NCBI RefSeq assembly: GCF_000829455.1
Contig: NZ_JXAK01000005.1
Span: 62,001-126,000, forward strand
Direction of reading: 5' to 3'
Source of the DNA: Gordoniibacillus kamchatkensis
GTDB lineage: Bacteria > Bacillota > Bacilli > Paenibacillales > NBRC-103111
Length of the DNA stretch: 64,000 nt
Within the stretch, counting starts at the first letter, position 1. Each line of letters opens with the position of its first letter. The notes beneath the pieces were generated by a model that did not search any database, was not told the origin of the DNA, and was given only the letters and a program-made list of their open reading frames with translations. This document shows positions 43,769 through 53,226 of this stretch, in pieces. The position numbers and the translations under genes are program-made.

Positions 43769-43823
43769 ACATGTTCGATGCCGCGGGAAGAATCGCTTTC
43801 GGCAACTACGCCGAGAATTGCAC

Positions 43824-44192
43824 TTACCCTAAATCGTCCGGGACTTCGACCTCGTCTTGAGGCTGCGAACCGGTAAGTATCGCCCGCGCTTGCTCCACTT
43901 CGGCGCGCAGCTTTCTCACTTGCTCCATCGGCTTCTTCACATAATGAATATATTCGACGGCGAGATGGTGGTCCGGCTTCTTGCCGCTGAACATGCGCCG
44001 CAGCGGCGACATTGCCCGGTAGGCGCGTTCCTCTGCCAGCCGCTTCTTCTCATAACGTTCCACGACCTGCTCGATGTCGGCGATCAGCTGCTCTTTGCGG
44101 GCGATATAAGCTTCGAGAAAAGGCAGCACATCGGCGGCTTTCTTCTTCTTCCAACGGATCGGCTGTTCGCTCGGCATTGTCGGATTAATCAT
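43824..44192 (-). CDS. Hypothetical helical protein
   Basis: This 122-residue highly charged protein is predicted almost all-helical with a probable coiled coil at about residues 25-60 (ARKEQLIADIEQVVERYEKK) and 85-110. No family was recognised. There is no signal peptide or membrane segment. It is monocistronic between amt and the SASP gene. GGAGATAAG precedes the ATG. Confidence 0.6.
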   Translation of the reverse strand: MINPTMPSEQPIRWKKKKAADVLPFLEAYIARKEQLIADIEQVVERYEKKRLAEERAYRAMSPLRRMFSGKKPDHHLAVEYIHYVKKPMEQVRKLRAEVEQARAILTGSQPQDEVEVPDDLG

Positions 44193-44353
44193 GAGAACTC
44201 ACTTATCTCCTTGCGTTAGCTATTTTAACAATAGTTATAGTTTACTACGGTATTGCGGAAACGACAACGGGTATTTTCGCAAAAACGGCCCGACCACGCG
44301 GAATTATGTAACGATATATGACATTTCTTTATAAAAATATACGTTCTCGATGC

Positions 44354-44386
44354 AAAAAAGCGGAAGGATGAGGTTCATCCTTCCGC
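44354..44386 (-). terminator. Terminator of the SASP gene
   Basis: GCGGAAGGATGAA and TTCATCCTTCCGC pair around a two-base loop, followed by six T residues on the minus strand. Confidence 0.85.
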
Positions 44387-44409
44387 TTATCCGTACGTTA
44401 TGTGTGGAA

Positions 44410-44538
44410 TTACGCTTTGTTCCGGTTCGCAGTTTGGTTTGCGGCAGCCTTAGCATTGGCACTGGCGTTAGCGTTAGCCGCCACTTCCGTTGCAAATTCC
44501 GCATCCTGCTGTCTGTTCTTGTTTTTATTCTTGGCCAT
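44410..44538 (-). CDS. Gamma-type small acid-soluble spore protein-like
   Basis: The 42-residue product starts MAKNKNKNRQQDAEFATEVA and ends with Ala/Asn-rich repeats. The EFATE motif matches the EFASE repeat of gamma-type SASPs, which are stored in the spore core and degraded by GPR protease at germination as an amino-acid source. It is shorter than Bacillus SspE and has one motif copy. The ATG at 44538 is eight bases after GGGGAGG; an ATG two codons earlier is too close to it. It lies downstream of the 3D-domain gene and has its own terminator. Confidence 0.75.
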   Translation of the reverse strand: MAKNKNKNRQQDAEFATEVAANANASANAKAAANQTANRNKA

Positions 44539-44624
44539 GTCCATCACCTCCCCGACGTTATTGTTAGCCAGGGAACACCGTTTCATGTAGGAAAAAGAAG
44601 CAAAATGGGACACACCCGCCATGG

Positions 44625-45314
44625 TTAAATGGCAGGTGTGTTCAAAATTTCGTTTTGCAGCTCGTTCCACATGACTTCCGTCATTTTGCCTTCGCCCTTC
44701 TTGACGACGAACACCGTGACCGTTCTCTTGCCCCATTCGCGAAACACTTGGTCCTTCGTATCGAAGTACAAATCGATTTTTTTGCCCTTGATCGCGCTGC
44801 CCGTATCCGCGACAACGCCGTAGCCGTAGCCCGGCACGTAAATGACGGTGCCGATCGGGAACACTTTCGGGTCGGCAGCGATCGTCGAGAACGCATATTC
44901 GTCCCGCTTCACCTTGATTCCGGAATACGTGATGCCGTATTCCGGATGGCCCGGGCCTTTGCCGGTCGACTCTTTGCCGGCGTAGTAGCCTGTAGCTACG
45001 ACTTCGACCGGCGTATATTTTTCCATTTCCTCTTTGTTCAATCTCGGGACAAGCTTGTAGTTGGCTCGAACGTTGCGGGCGCTCTCGACTTTCAGTTCGT
45101 CGTCCCCGGCCGCTTTGGCCAGAGCTTGCGAGGCAGCGGATGAAGCGGCTGGCGCCGGCTTCGGCGCTTCCCGGACCGGAGCCGCAATGGCCTGCGGCGT
45201 TTGCGACGGTGCGCGATGAGACGCGGCCGAATCCGGATCGGTATGCATGCCGCCCAAGACGGTCAACAGCAAAATGCCGAACCATTTCGTAAGACTCATC
45301 GTTCCTATACCCAT
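44625..45314 (-). CDS. 3D-domain (Stage II / resuscitation-type) secreted protein
   Basis: The 229-residue protein has an N-terminal hydrophobic segment ([16 protein letters not shown]), an Ala/Pro/Ser-rich linker, and a C-terminal 3D domain. The three Asp motifs are seen in [14 protein letters not shown] (YYAG), [20 protein letters not shown]. 3D domains are lytic transglycosylase folds acting on peptidoglycan, found in YuiC and YabE-like proteins. The preferred start at 45314 has GGGGGAGG upstream; a much longer frame begins at 45470 but includes the thrZ terminator. It is likely a cell-wall remodelling enzyme. Confidence 0.8.
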   Translation of the reverse strand: MGIGTMSLTKWFGILLLTVLGGMHTDPDSAASHRAPSQTPQAIAAPVREAPKPAPAASSAASQALAKAAGDDELKVESARNVRANYKLVPRLNKEEMEKYTPVEVVATGYYAGKESTGKGPGHPEYGITYSGIKVKRDEYAFSTIAADPKVFPIGTVIYVPGYGYGVVADTGSAIKGKKIDLYFDTKDQVFREWGKRTVTVFVVKKGEGKMTEVMWNELQNEILNTPAI

Positions 45315-45439
45315 TTTTGAGATACCTCCCCCTACTATAGGAGGTTGTCCAGTTTGGTTCCGTTCTATACGCGATATGCCCACCAACATTACTTTCCCCC
45401 CGATATCCGAAAGGCATCCCATCCTCTTTTTTCCAACTA

Positions 45440-45482
45440 AAAAGAGCCCGGTGCCGCCGCAACGGCTCACCCCGGGCTCTTC
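45440..45482 (-). terminator. Terminator of thrZ
   Basis: AAGAGCCCGGGG pairs with CACCGGGCTCTT and is followed by TTTAG on the minus strand, just after the thrZ stop. Confidence 0.8.
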
Positions 45483-45494
45483 GTCAAAAATAGG

Positions 45495-47417
45495 TCACGA
45501 TAAGCTTTTATTTGAGATTTCGTCTAAGATCATTTGCACGACGGCATCCACGCTTTGCGCGCCGAGATCGCCTTGGCCGCGCTTCCGTACGGATAGCGTG
45601 CCGCTTTGCGCTTCGTTCTCGCCAAGCACGAGCATGTACGGAATTTTGTCCAGCTGCGCTGCGCGGATTTTGTAGCCGAGCTTCTCGCTCCGCACATCGG
45701 CCTCCGCGCGGATTCCGGCGCGCTGCAGCTTCTCCGCCGCTTCGCGGGCGTGCGCTTCGAATGCCGCGGACACCGGCAGTACCTTCGCCTGAACGGGCGC
45801 CAGCCAAACCGGAAAATTGCCGCCGAAATGCTCCGTCAAAATGCCGATAAACCGGTCGATCGAGCCGTACAGGGCGCGGTGAATGACAACCGGACGCCGC
45901 TTCTCGTTGTGCTCGTCGACATAGTGCAGATCGAATTTTTCCAACATTTGAAAATCGAGCTGGATCGTCGCGCACTGCCAGCTTCTTTTCAGCGCGTCCA
46001 TAATGTGAAAATCGATCTTCGGCCCGTAAAAAGCCCCATCGCCTTCGTTGACGCGATAATCGGCCCCTCTCGCCTCGAGCACGCTGCGCAGCGCCGCTTC
46101 TGCCTCGTTCCACATTTGCTCCGAGCCCATCGAATTTTCCGGCCGCGTGGATAGCTCCATCCGGTATTCGAAGCCGAACACGCGGTACACCGTATCGATC
46201 AGCTCGATGACGCGGGCGATTTCCTGCTCGATCTGGTCCGGCCTGACGAACAGATGGGCATCGTCCTGGCAAAACGTGCGCACCCGCATCATGCCGCTGA
46301 GCGCCCCGGAAAATTCGTGGCGGTGCACTTGCCCGAATTCCGACAGGCGAATCGGCAGCTCGCGGTACGAATGCAGCTCGTTTTTATACACGAGCATGTG
46401 GCCCGGACAATTCATCGGCTTCAAAGCGAACGGCGTGCCGTCCACATCGGTAAAATACATATTCTCATGGTAATGGTCCCAGTGCCCGGACTGCTCCCAC
46501 AGCCGCTGATTGTAAATGAACGGCGTGCGCACTTCGCTGTAGCCCCTTGCGGCCTGCAGCTCCCGCTCGAATGTCTCCAGTTCGTTTCGGATAATGAACC
46601 CGTTCGGCAAATAGAACGGCATCCCGGGAGCTTCTTCGGAGAACATGAACAGCCCGAGCTCTTTGCCGAGCTTGCGGTGGTCCCGCTTCTTGGCTTCCTC
46701 CAGCATCGCAAGGTGCTCATCCAGCTGCGCTTTGCCCGGAAAAGCCGTGCCATATATGCGCTGCAGCATTTTGTTGTTCGCGTCGCCGCGCCAATAGGCC
46801 CCTGCCACGCTGAGCAGCTTGAACGCTTTGATGCGGCCGGTCGACGGCACATGCGGGCCGCGGCACAGGTCGAAAAACTCACCCTGCTCGTAAATGGAGA
46901 TCACCGCATCCTCCGGCAAATCGCGGATCAGCTCCAGCTTATACGGGTCCTCCGGCTCGGAGAACAGACGGATTGCCTCTTCGCGCGTGACGACGCGGCG
47001 GGTGATGGCGAGATTTTCCCCGGCGATGCGCTCCATCTCCTTCTCGATGGCGCCAAGATCCTCGGGCGTCAGCGAAACGCCGAGATCAATGTCGTAGTAG
47101 AAGCCGTCTTCAATAACCGGTCCGACGCCGAGCTTGACGGCGTTCTGCCCGTACAGCCGTTTGAGCGCTTGGGCCATCAGGTGCGCCGTGCTGTGACGGT
47201 AAACCTCGAGCCCCTCCGGGCTGTCCAGCGTGACGATCTCGACCGCCGCATCCTTCTCCAGCGGGCAGCTCAGATCAACCAGCTTGCCGTCCACCTTACC
47301 GGCTACGGCCGCTTTCCCCAGCCCCGGCGAGATCGAAGCCGCTACTTGCTCCACCGTCGTTCCCCGCACATACTCCCTCACTGCGCCGTCCGGCAAAGTC
47401 ACTTGAATCGATGCCAT
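45495..47417 (-). CDS. thrZ: Threonyl-tRNA synthetase, ThrZ type
   Basis: This 640-residue class II synthetase has the TGS domain ([13 protein letters not shown]), the SAD editing domain ([13 protein letters not shown], the metal site Cys in DLCRGPHVPSTG), the catalytic core (MNCPGHMLVYKNELHS) and the anticodon-binding domain. The distinctive motifs EEAPGMPFYLP, RTFCQDDAHLF and NEGDGAFYGPKIDFHI match Bacillus ThrZ rather than ThrS. A T-box with specifier ACC lies upstream (47453-47745). It charges tRNA-Thr as a back-up enzyme induced by threonine starvation. Confidence 0.93.
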   Translation of the reverse strand: MASIQVTLPDGAVREYVRGTTVEQVAASISPGLGKAAVAGKVDGKLVDLSCPLEKDAAVEIVTLDSPEGLEVYRHSTAHLMAQALKRLYGQNAVKLGVGPVIEDGFYYDIDLGVSLTPEDLGAIEKEMERIAGENLAITRRVVTREEAIRLFSEPEDPYKLELIRDLPEDAVISIYEQGEFFDLCRGPHVPSTGRIKAFKLLSVAGAYWRGDANNKMLQRIYGTAFPGKAQLDEHLAMLEEAKKRDHRKLGKELGLFMFSEEAPGMPFYLPNGFIIRNELETFERELQAARGYSEVRTPFIYNQRLWEQSGHWDHYHENMYFTDVDGTPFALKPMNCPGHMLVYKNELHSYRELPIRLSEFGQVHRHEFSGALSGMMRVRTFCQDDAHLFVRPDQIEQEIARVIELIDTVYRVFGFEYRMELSTRPENSMGSEQMWNEAEAALRSVLEARGADYRVNEGDGAFYGPKIDFHIMDALKRSWQCATIQLDFQMLEKFDLHYVDEHNEKRRPVVIHRALYGSIDRFIGILTEHFGGNFPVWLAPVQAKVLPVSAAFEAHAREAAEKLQRAGIRAEADVRSEKLGYKIRAAQLDKIPYMLVLGENEAQSGTLSVRKRGQGDLGAQSVDAVVQMILDEISNKSLS

Positions 47418-47452
47418 GTTACCCAACCTCCTGTTTGATAGTTGATTGCAAT

Positions 47453-47745
47453 GAAAAAAAGCACACCCGTCCCAAAAGGGACGAGCGTGCTTTCGTCGGC
47501 TCGTGGTTCCACCCTAGTTCAATTCGCTCCGCCCGCCAATTCGCGGGCCCAAGGCAAATTCTCCAGCCGTTCGATAACGGGAACGACCCGGCGGCATATA
47601 CTGAGGCGCGTGCGTAAGCACGGCCCGTTCCATTCCGCGGCTGCAAAGGGGTATATCCGCCGCATAGCAGAGGGAGCTCTCAGCCTTGACTCCCGTCTCT
47701 GGGCTGCAGCCGCGGCGGATCGTTGTCTTTGTTCGGACGCCTTGC
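47453..47745 (-). ncRNA. T-box leader for thrZ, specifier ACC (Thr)
   Basis: On the minus strand the leader contains a T-box sequence AGGGTGGAACCACGAG at 47500-47515 and a terminator (AAGCACGCTCGTCCC and complement followed by T residues) at 47453-47492. A specifier-loop ACC is at 47650-47652 in the context ATACCCC. This pairs with uncharged tRNA-Thr. It lies between the thrS stop and the thrZ start. Confidence 0.92.
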
Positions 47746-47756
47746 TTGTTCGATTG

Positions 47757-49693
47757 TTATACGGTCTTGTTTGCCACTTCTTCGCTGATCATCTTGATGA
47801 CCGCTTCCGTGCTTTGCGCGCCGAGGTCGCCTTGGCCGCGCTTGCGCACGGACAACGTGCCGTTTTGTACTTCGTTATCGCCGAGGACGAGCATGTACGG
47901 AATTTTTTCCAGCTGCGCCTCGCGGATTTTGTAGCCAAGCTTCTCGTTGCGCAGGTCGGCTTCGACGCGGATGCCGGCGCGCTGCATCTTCTCCGTCACT
48001 TCGCGGGCGTACGTCTCGAACGCCGGGGACACCGGCAGCACTTTCGCCTGCACCGGAGACAGCCAGGTCGGCAGGGCGCCGGCGAAGTTTTCCAGCAAGA
48101 ATGCGGTCATACGCTCCATTGTCGAGATGATGCCGCGGTGGATAACGACAGGGCGATGCTTCTGTCCGTCTTCGCCGACGTACTCGAGCTGGAACCGCTC
48201 CGGCAGCAGGAAGTCGAGCTGCGCAGTGGACAGCGTCTCTTCCTTCTTGAGCGCGGTTTGATCTGCACGTCCAGCTTCGGCCCGTAGAAAGCCGCTTCGC
48301 CTTCCGCCTCGAAGAACGGCAGGCCGAGCTCCTCCACGACTTCGCGCAGCATGCGCTGCGACATTTCCCACATCGCGTCGTCCGGGAAATACTTCTCGGT
48401 ATCGTTAGGATCGCGGTACGACAGGCGGAAGCGGTATTCCTTGATGCCGAAGTCTTCGTACACCTGGCGAATCAGGTTCACGACGCGGGCGAACTCCTCC
48501 TTGATCTGATCCGGACGGCAGAAAATGTGCGCATCGTTCAGCGTCATCGCGCGAACGCGGTGAAGGCCGGTGAGCGCCCCGGACATTTCGTAGCGGTGCA
48601 TCGTGCCGAGCTCGGCGATACGCACCGGCAAGTCGCGGTACGAACGCATTTCGCTCTTGTACACCATCATATGGTGCGGGCAGTTCATCGGACGGAGCAC
48701 GAACTCTTCGTTATCGATCGGCATGACCGGGAACATATCTTCATGATAGTGGTCCCAGTGGCCCGACGTCTTGTACAGTTCGACGTTGGCCATAACCGGA
48801 GTGTATACGTGGCTGTAGCCAAGCTTCTCCTCCAGATCGACGATGTAGCGCTCCATCACGCGCCGCAGCGTCGCCCCGTTCGGCAGCCAGAGCGGCAGCC
48901 CTTGGCCGATTTCGCGCGAGAACGTAAACATTTTCAGCTCTTTGCCGAGCTTGCGGTGGTCGCGCTTTTTCGCTTCCTCGAGCAGTTCGAGGTGCTCGTC
49001 GAGCTGCGCCTTTTTCGGGAATGCGGTGCCGTAAATGCGCTGCAGCATTTTGTTTTTGGCGTCGCCGCGCCAGTAAGCCCCTGCTACGCTAAGCAGCTTG
49101 AACGCCTTGATGCGGCCGGTCGACGGCAGGTGCGGCCCGCGGCACAAGTCGAAAAACTCGCCCTGGTCGTAAATCGAAATGACGGCATCCTCCGGCAAAT
49201 CGCGGATGAGCTCCAGCTTGAGCGGATCTTCCAGCTCGGTGAAAATGCGGATCGCTTCCTCGCGCGATACGACGCGGCGGGTGATCGCGAGATTTTCCTG
49301 AACGATGCGCTCCATCTCTTTCTCGATTTTGCCGAGGTCTTCCGGCGTCAGCGAAACGTCGAGATCGATGTCGTAGTAGAAGCCGTCTTCGATGACCGGG
49401 CCGATGCCGAGCTTGACGGCTTTTTGCCCGTAAATGCGCTTGATCGCCTGCGCCATCAGGTGAGCGGTGCTGTGGCGGTATACTTCGAGCCCGTCTTCGC
49501 TGTCGAGCGTGACGATTTCCAGATCGGCGTCGTTTTCCAGCTTGGTGCTCAGGTCGACGAGCTTGCCGTTTATTTTGCCGACGACGGCGTTTTTCTTCAG
49601 CCCCGGCGAGATCGATTCGGCGATTTGCTCGACGGTGACGCCGGCTTCGTATTCGCGCACCGCACCGTCGGGCAGTTTGATTTTGATGGACAT
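47757..49693 (-). CDS. thrS: Threonyl-tRNA synthetase, ThrS type (single-base frameshift)
   Basis: The frame starts [20 protein letters not shown] with GGAGG upstream and encodes TGS, editing ([13 protein letters not shown]), catalytic ([22 protein letters not shown]) and anticodon-binding domains matching Bacillus ThrS. At about 48258 the frame is lost: [10 protein letters not shown] should continue as [17 protein letters not shown], and one A is missing from AAAA. The corrected protein has 645 residues. Because ThrS is essential, sequence error is more likely than inactivation, although thrZ downstream could in principle supply the activity. Confidence 0.93.
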
Positions 49694-49724
49694 TGGGGTA
49701 ACCTCCTGCTTAAATTGTACAAAA

Positions 49725-49995
49725 TAAAAAACACACCCGGTCCCATAGGGACGAGTGTGTGTATACGCTCGTGGTTCCACCCTGCTTCAGTCAAGCTCGC
49801 ATGCGCGCATGCATAGCGTGACCCTCGAGGATTCGGTAACGGGAATGACCCGGCGTCGTATACTGGCGGCGCTAGCTCCGCGTTCCACGACACAGCTACA
49901 AAGTGGTAAATTCAGCGGCGGACGGAAGGAGCTTGCAGCCTTGACTCCTCTCTCTGTACAGCCAGACCGGTGAATTCATGTCTTTGATCTTCGCT
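49725..49995 (-). ncRNA. T-box leader for thrS, specifier ACC (Thr)
   Basis: The T-box sequence AGGGTGGAACCACGAG lies at about 49768-49783 on the minus strand, a terminator stem ending in TTTTTTA at 49725-49762, and specifier ACC at 49905-49907 in the context TTACCACTTTG. Its 3' half closely resembles the thrZ leader. Confidence 0.92.
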
Positions 49996-50030
49996 TATGA
50001 AGTCCATTATAGCGATGCGCCGCCCGCGGG

Positions 50031-50963
50031 TCAAGGCGACAGTTGGTCCTGGCGCTGGCTTTCCCCGCCCAAATAGCTATGGCAGCGGCGGCAGTAGGAG
50101 CAAACGGAGGCCCGGTTCTCGAAAATTTGCGTGATCGTATGAATGATTTGCTGGTCCGGGTCGCGGGTATGGATGTAAATCGTCTGCGGCGAGACGGTGA
50201 TGAGCGTGCTGACGATCATATCCTCGAGATTAATATCCTTGTCCAAAATTTCCAAAGTAAACGAGGCGTCGAACGCACTGGCATCGATCGGTTCCCACTG
50301 GTCGTCCAAAATGAGAAATTCGGCGCCGCCTTTGTGCACGAGATGAGCCGCGGGAATTTTCGCCTCCTGGATGTAGACGAAATATTTCAGCAGCGAGATA
50401 AATTCCTGATACTGCCGGTCCATCATGTACTCGTCGACCGCGTACTCGACGACCTCGCGCATCTCGTCGATATATTCCTGCAGGCGAAAACGAATAAAGC
50501 CGTCCAATACAAGCAGCGTCTGCTCGCGCAAATAATCGGCTACGCTGCCGCTGATTTTGGCGAGCCGGCGGTTCTTGATTTCTTCCAGGGAGACGAGCGC
50601 CTCCCCTTCGTAGAACAAAAATTGCTTGCAGTACCCTTCAATGAGTGCGATATCCTCGGGGTCCGTATAATGATACTCCCGCGTAATCAAATCTTTCAGG
50701 ATAGAGCTCTCGAGCCGCTCCATCACATAACCGGCAATCGCATCGCCAGCCGCGGCGTAAACTGCCTCCCCCTGTTCCCGCAGCTGAAAGCCCGGCAATA
50801 CGGCCTCGACGCGCACGGCGCCATGCCCGTCCCCTGTATAAGGATGCAGCGATACGCCTTTCGGGTCGTTATGTAGATCGCCGAAAGCGTCCGCCAGTCG
50901 TTCCGCCATGTCGGCCAGCGCTTCCTCCGACGGCTTTATCAGAACCAAGGTGAACAGTTCCAT
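50031..50963 (-). CDS. ytxC: Sporulation protein YtxC
   Basis: The 310-residue protein matches the YtxC family: N-terminal MELFTLVLIKPSEEALADMA, central HYTDPEDIALIEGYCKQFLF and a C-terminal ENRASVCSYCRRC with a CxxC motif. In Bacillus ytxC lies next to thrS, as here, supporting the call. Its role in sporulation is poorly known. The start at 50963 has AAGGGAG upstream. It is followed by the thrS T-box leader after about 35 bases. Confidence 0.85.
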   Translation of the reverse strand: MELFTLVLIKPSEEALADMAERLADAFGDLHNDPKGVSLHPYTGDGHGAVRVEAVLPGFQLREQGEAVYAAAGDAIAGYVMERLESSILKDLITREYHYTDPEDIALIEGYCKQFLFYEGEALVSLEEIKNRRLAKISGSVADYLREQTLLVLDGFIRFRLQEYIDEMREVVEYAVDEYMMDRQYQEFISLLKYFVYIQEAKIPAAHLVHKGGAEFLILDDQWEPIDASAFDASFTLEILDKDINLEDMIVSTLITVSPQTIYIHTRDPDQQIIHTITQIFENRASVCSYCRRCHSYLGGESQRQDQLSP

Positions 50964-51100
50964 CAAGCTCACTCCCTTCTACCAGTTCGTTCTCGCATGC
51001 ATGGCGTTCGCAAGGGCTTCCTTCTCAGTGTATGTTGCACCGCTGCGAGATATACAACCAAGTATTTGACAGGCAGCGCGGGAGCCGGTGCCGGAAACGA

Positions 51101-51146
51101 AAAATCCGCTATGACTAAGGGTTCGTCCCAGGTCATAGCGGATTTT
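51101..51146. terminator. Terminator after the small membrane peptide gene
   Basis: AAAATCCGCTATGAC pairs with GTCATAGCGGATTTT; it can serve both strands. Confidence 0.65.
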
Positions 51147-51208
51147 GTGCGCGATAGTGATTCAACGCCGAAGCCACTCCTTTGCCTATTAGCGCTTAGT
51201 GCCGTTGC

Positions 51209-51313
51209 TCAGTTGAACATTTCCAGGAAGCTGCGGACGACCAAAAACGGCAGCGCCCCGATCGCAATAAAAGCGTACAGAAATCCTTGCACAAAGCTTT
51301 TGAACATTTTCAC
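51209..51313 (-). CDS. Small membrane peptide, 34 residues
   Basis: The frame reads MKMFKSFVQGFLYAFIAIGA followed by LPFLVVRSFLEMFN, starting at GTG with AAGGAGGG at normal spacing. It is one hydrophobic segment with a Lys-containing N-terminus and an amphipathic end. No family was recognised. A hairpin follows the stop by about 60 bases on this strand. Strong ribosome site and terminator support a real gene; unrelated in sequence to the 32-residue peptide at 16481. Confidence 0.6.
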   Translation of the reverse strand: MKMFKSFVQGFLYAFIAIGALPFLVVRSFLEMFN

Positions 51314-51411
51314 GCCAATCCCTCCTTACCTAATTTTGTCTAAATGGTGAACTTTGTTCTTACTATACACCCTCTTGGCTTGGCAATGCTTAAAGGCACA
51401 TAAATTTATTA

Positions 51412-51645
51412 TTAATTTTCCGTTTCGGCGATGAAATTGATCTTATCGCTTAGTTCATTGCGTAAAAATGCTTTTGCCTCTTCGTTTCCGGTCAACTGGA
51501 GCAAGGTCGGCTCGTGATCGTTGCTGGCGGCTGCTGTAAAAGTTATGAAGGGACAGCATTTTCGCTCCATGTTGGCGAGGCAAAAGCGTTCCGAGCTGGA
51601 GGAGAAAAGAAAACAAATCGACGCGATGATACAAATATTGGACAA
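51412..51645 (-). pseudogene. Possible gene remnant (CCPF-containing)
   Basis: A 77-codon frame whose middle reads ERKCCPFITFTAAASNDHEP and LLQLTGNEEAKAFLRNEL, a pattern I associate with small metal- or redox-related proteins encoded beside MerR regulators. The N-terminal part is unlike a protein start, and no ribosome site exists. It overlaps a remnant on the other strand; low confidence. Confidence 0.25.
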
Positions 51646-51724
51646 CGGCTTAAGCTGTAAATGCCTAAGCTGGTCGGAATGTTTGAATCAGATGCGGAAT
51701 ACCGACATAAACGGACAATATTAA
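51521..51724 (+). pseudogene. Possible C-terminal remnant of a MerR-family regulator
   Basis: From about 51560 the frame encodes a charged helix, RSELEEKRKQIDAMIQILDN, then CKCLSWSECLN. This looks like the dimerisation helix and metal-binding Cys tail of MerR-family regulators. The DNA-binding half is missing. Overlap with the CCPF remnant on the other strand suggests a deletion fusing two convergent genes. Confidence 0.3.
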
Positions 51725-51765
51725 CCGTATTGTATGACAACATCATATTACAGCAGGTGACGAAA

Positions 51766-51990
51766 ATGTTGCATTTACTTGTCGGAATCGTTGTTGCTTT
51801 TCTCGCTTGGAAATTAATCAAGTTTACGTTCAAGTCGCTGATTTGGTTTATTTTGGCGGGAATCATTGCCTTCTTGGTGTTTCCAAAAGCGCTCGTGTTT
51901 GTCGGCGGCATCGGTTTTTTGGTGATTGGTTTTCTCGTCACGTTGATTGTGCTCGTGGTCGGCGGTTTGATTTTTTATGAGAGTGATTGA
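51766..51990 (+). CDS. Small membrane protein
   Basis: A 74-residue hydrophobic protein starting MLHLLVGIVVAFLAWKLIKF with AGGTGA just before the ATG. It has three predicted membrane helices and no charged domain beyond a short end YESD. No family is recognised. A longer in-frame start at 51661 is improbable because the extra part overlaps the MerR-like remnant. Confidence 0.5.
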   Translation: MLHLLVGIVVAFLAWKLIKFTFKSLIWFILAGIIAFLVFPKALVFVGGIGFLVIGFLVTLIVLVVGGLIFYESD

Positions 51991-52009
51991 GATTGCTGGG
52001 GCATAGGAT

Positions 52010-52272
52010 TTTACTTTTAGGCTATACGCGCAAGTAACGAAACTTAATAACGTTGTCCCCCAAGGAATCGGCGCGAATTTGACTCTAACGAACAGCGGAA
52101 GCCTTATTCCGTCGGTTATGAACGATCATCTATCAAATTCAACCTAATAAGGCACGCTCAGTTCGTTAGCAAATGAAAAACGCCAGTTGCTGTAAAATAG
52201 CGTCAGCTGGATTCGTTACAAAGGCGGATTTTGGGGCAGAATCAATAACCAAGGATAAATAGCCAAAGCGGA
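52010..52272. other. Repeat-rich gap with GGAA/TTCC palindrome
   Basis: A unit AGCGGAAGCCTTATTCCGT at about 52094 resembles the units at 26314-26511. No gene was seen. It forms the left edge of the second repeat island. Confidence 0.5.
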
Positions 52273-52683
52273 TTAAAGTATTGTTTTGGTCAGAATGATT
52301 TCCAACGACTCGTTTTCGAGTATTACACACCCTGCGTCCCGATAGCCTAACTTTCTGTAGAAGTGCTGCGCCTCTTCATTTGCCAGAGTAGACGTCATAA
52401 TCGAGTTATAACCGTTTTTTCTCATTTCATTTTCCCAAAAGAGGACAACTTGCTTACCTGCACCTTTGCCCCGATATTGTTGATCGATCCAAATCATATT
52501 CATGAAAGGGGTATTATCCCAAAAATACCCGTACCTCATCCATCCGATATTACTGTCATCTTCGTTCCGAAGTATGTATATTTCGTTTCCCTTTATTTTT
52601 GTCAATATTAAGCTCTCAGAAATATGATGGTCGCGGTCTCGTATGTATTCATAGTCTGAATCGGTTGCAAAAACAATCCTCAT
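52273..52683 (-). CDS. GNAT-family acetyltransferase
   Basis: The 136-residue protein matches the GNAT fold: GWMRYGYFWDNTPFMNMIW, then the acetyl-CoA-binding QQYRGKGAGKQVVLFWENEM (Q/RxxGxG/A) and ANEEAQHFYRKLGYRDAG. It transfers an acetyl group to an unknown amine. GGAGGG precedes the ATG. Its AT-rich codon use differs from the neighbours and suggests acquisition. It is a monocistronic gene within the second repeat island. Confidence 0.88.
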   Translation of the reverse strand: MRIVFATDSDYEYIRDRDHHISESLILTKIKGNEIYILRNEDDSNIGWMRYGYFWDNTPFMNMIWIDQQYRGKGAGKQVVLFWENEMRKNGYNSIMTSTLANEEAQHFYRKLGYRDAGCVILENESLEIILTKTIL

Positions 52684-52815
52684 TTAAGACCCTCCCCCCT
52701 CGTATACTATAATTTGGGCTACATTTAAGTAAGCAATGCCATTGGGTTGTTTGAGTAATTACCCGGGAAGCGGGTTAGCGACGTATACCAACAACGAATC
52801 TATTCGCTATTTTAA

Positions 52816-52990
52816 GACTTCCACGACGCTAATTGATGCGAATTTTTACAAAAAATCCGTGTAGCGCCCAGGAATTCCATGTCCAGCGTCAAAATTTCGT
52901 TATTTGCGCCTCCCGATGCGTTACCGGCGATATGCGCCTTCTGGGACCAAATTAGCGTCTCCGCCGTCTCTACATAAAGAACTTGGTCTT
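52816..52990. repeat. 175-bp dispersed repeat, copy 2
   Basis: Colinear with 26595-26770 with the same conserved blocks at both ends. It lies between the acetyltransferase promoter region and the mqnC end. Nothing else was seen in the 52690-53160 gap apart from this repeat. Confidence 0.75.
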
Positions 52991-53161
52991 TAAACAGCCG
53001 ACTCGCAAAGAGGTGGCGAGTTTAGAAGACAGAAACGGCAAAACCATAAGGTTTTCACAGTCAATCGAGGGATTGGATATCGACAAATTATCCGCTAACT
53101 CCGAAAATCATTGCTAGAAGCCCCATTACTCTATCAACTAGCTCTTCTTCAGCTCAAACAA

Positions 53162-53216
53162 ACAAAAACGCTTATCCATCCAAATCCCTTCCACGGATTC
53201 ATGATAGATAAGCGTT
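53162..53216 (-). terminator. Terminator at the end of the met-mqnC operon
   Basis: AACGCTTATC pairs with GATAAGCGTT over a 30-base loop and is followed by TTTG on the minus strand, just after the mqnC stop. Confidence 0.6.
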
Positions 53217-53226
53217 ATCGTTACAC

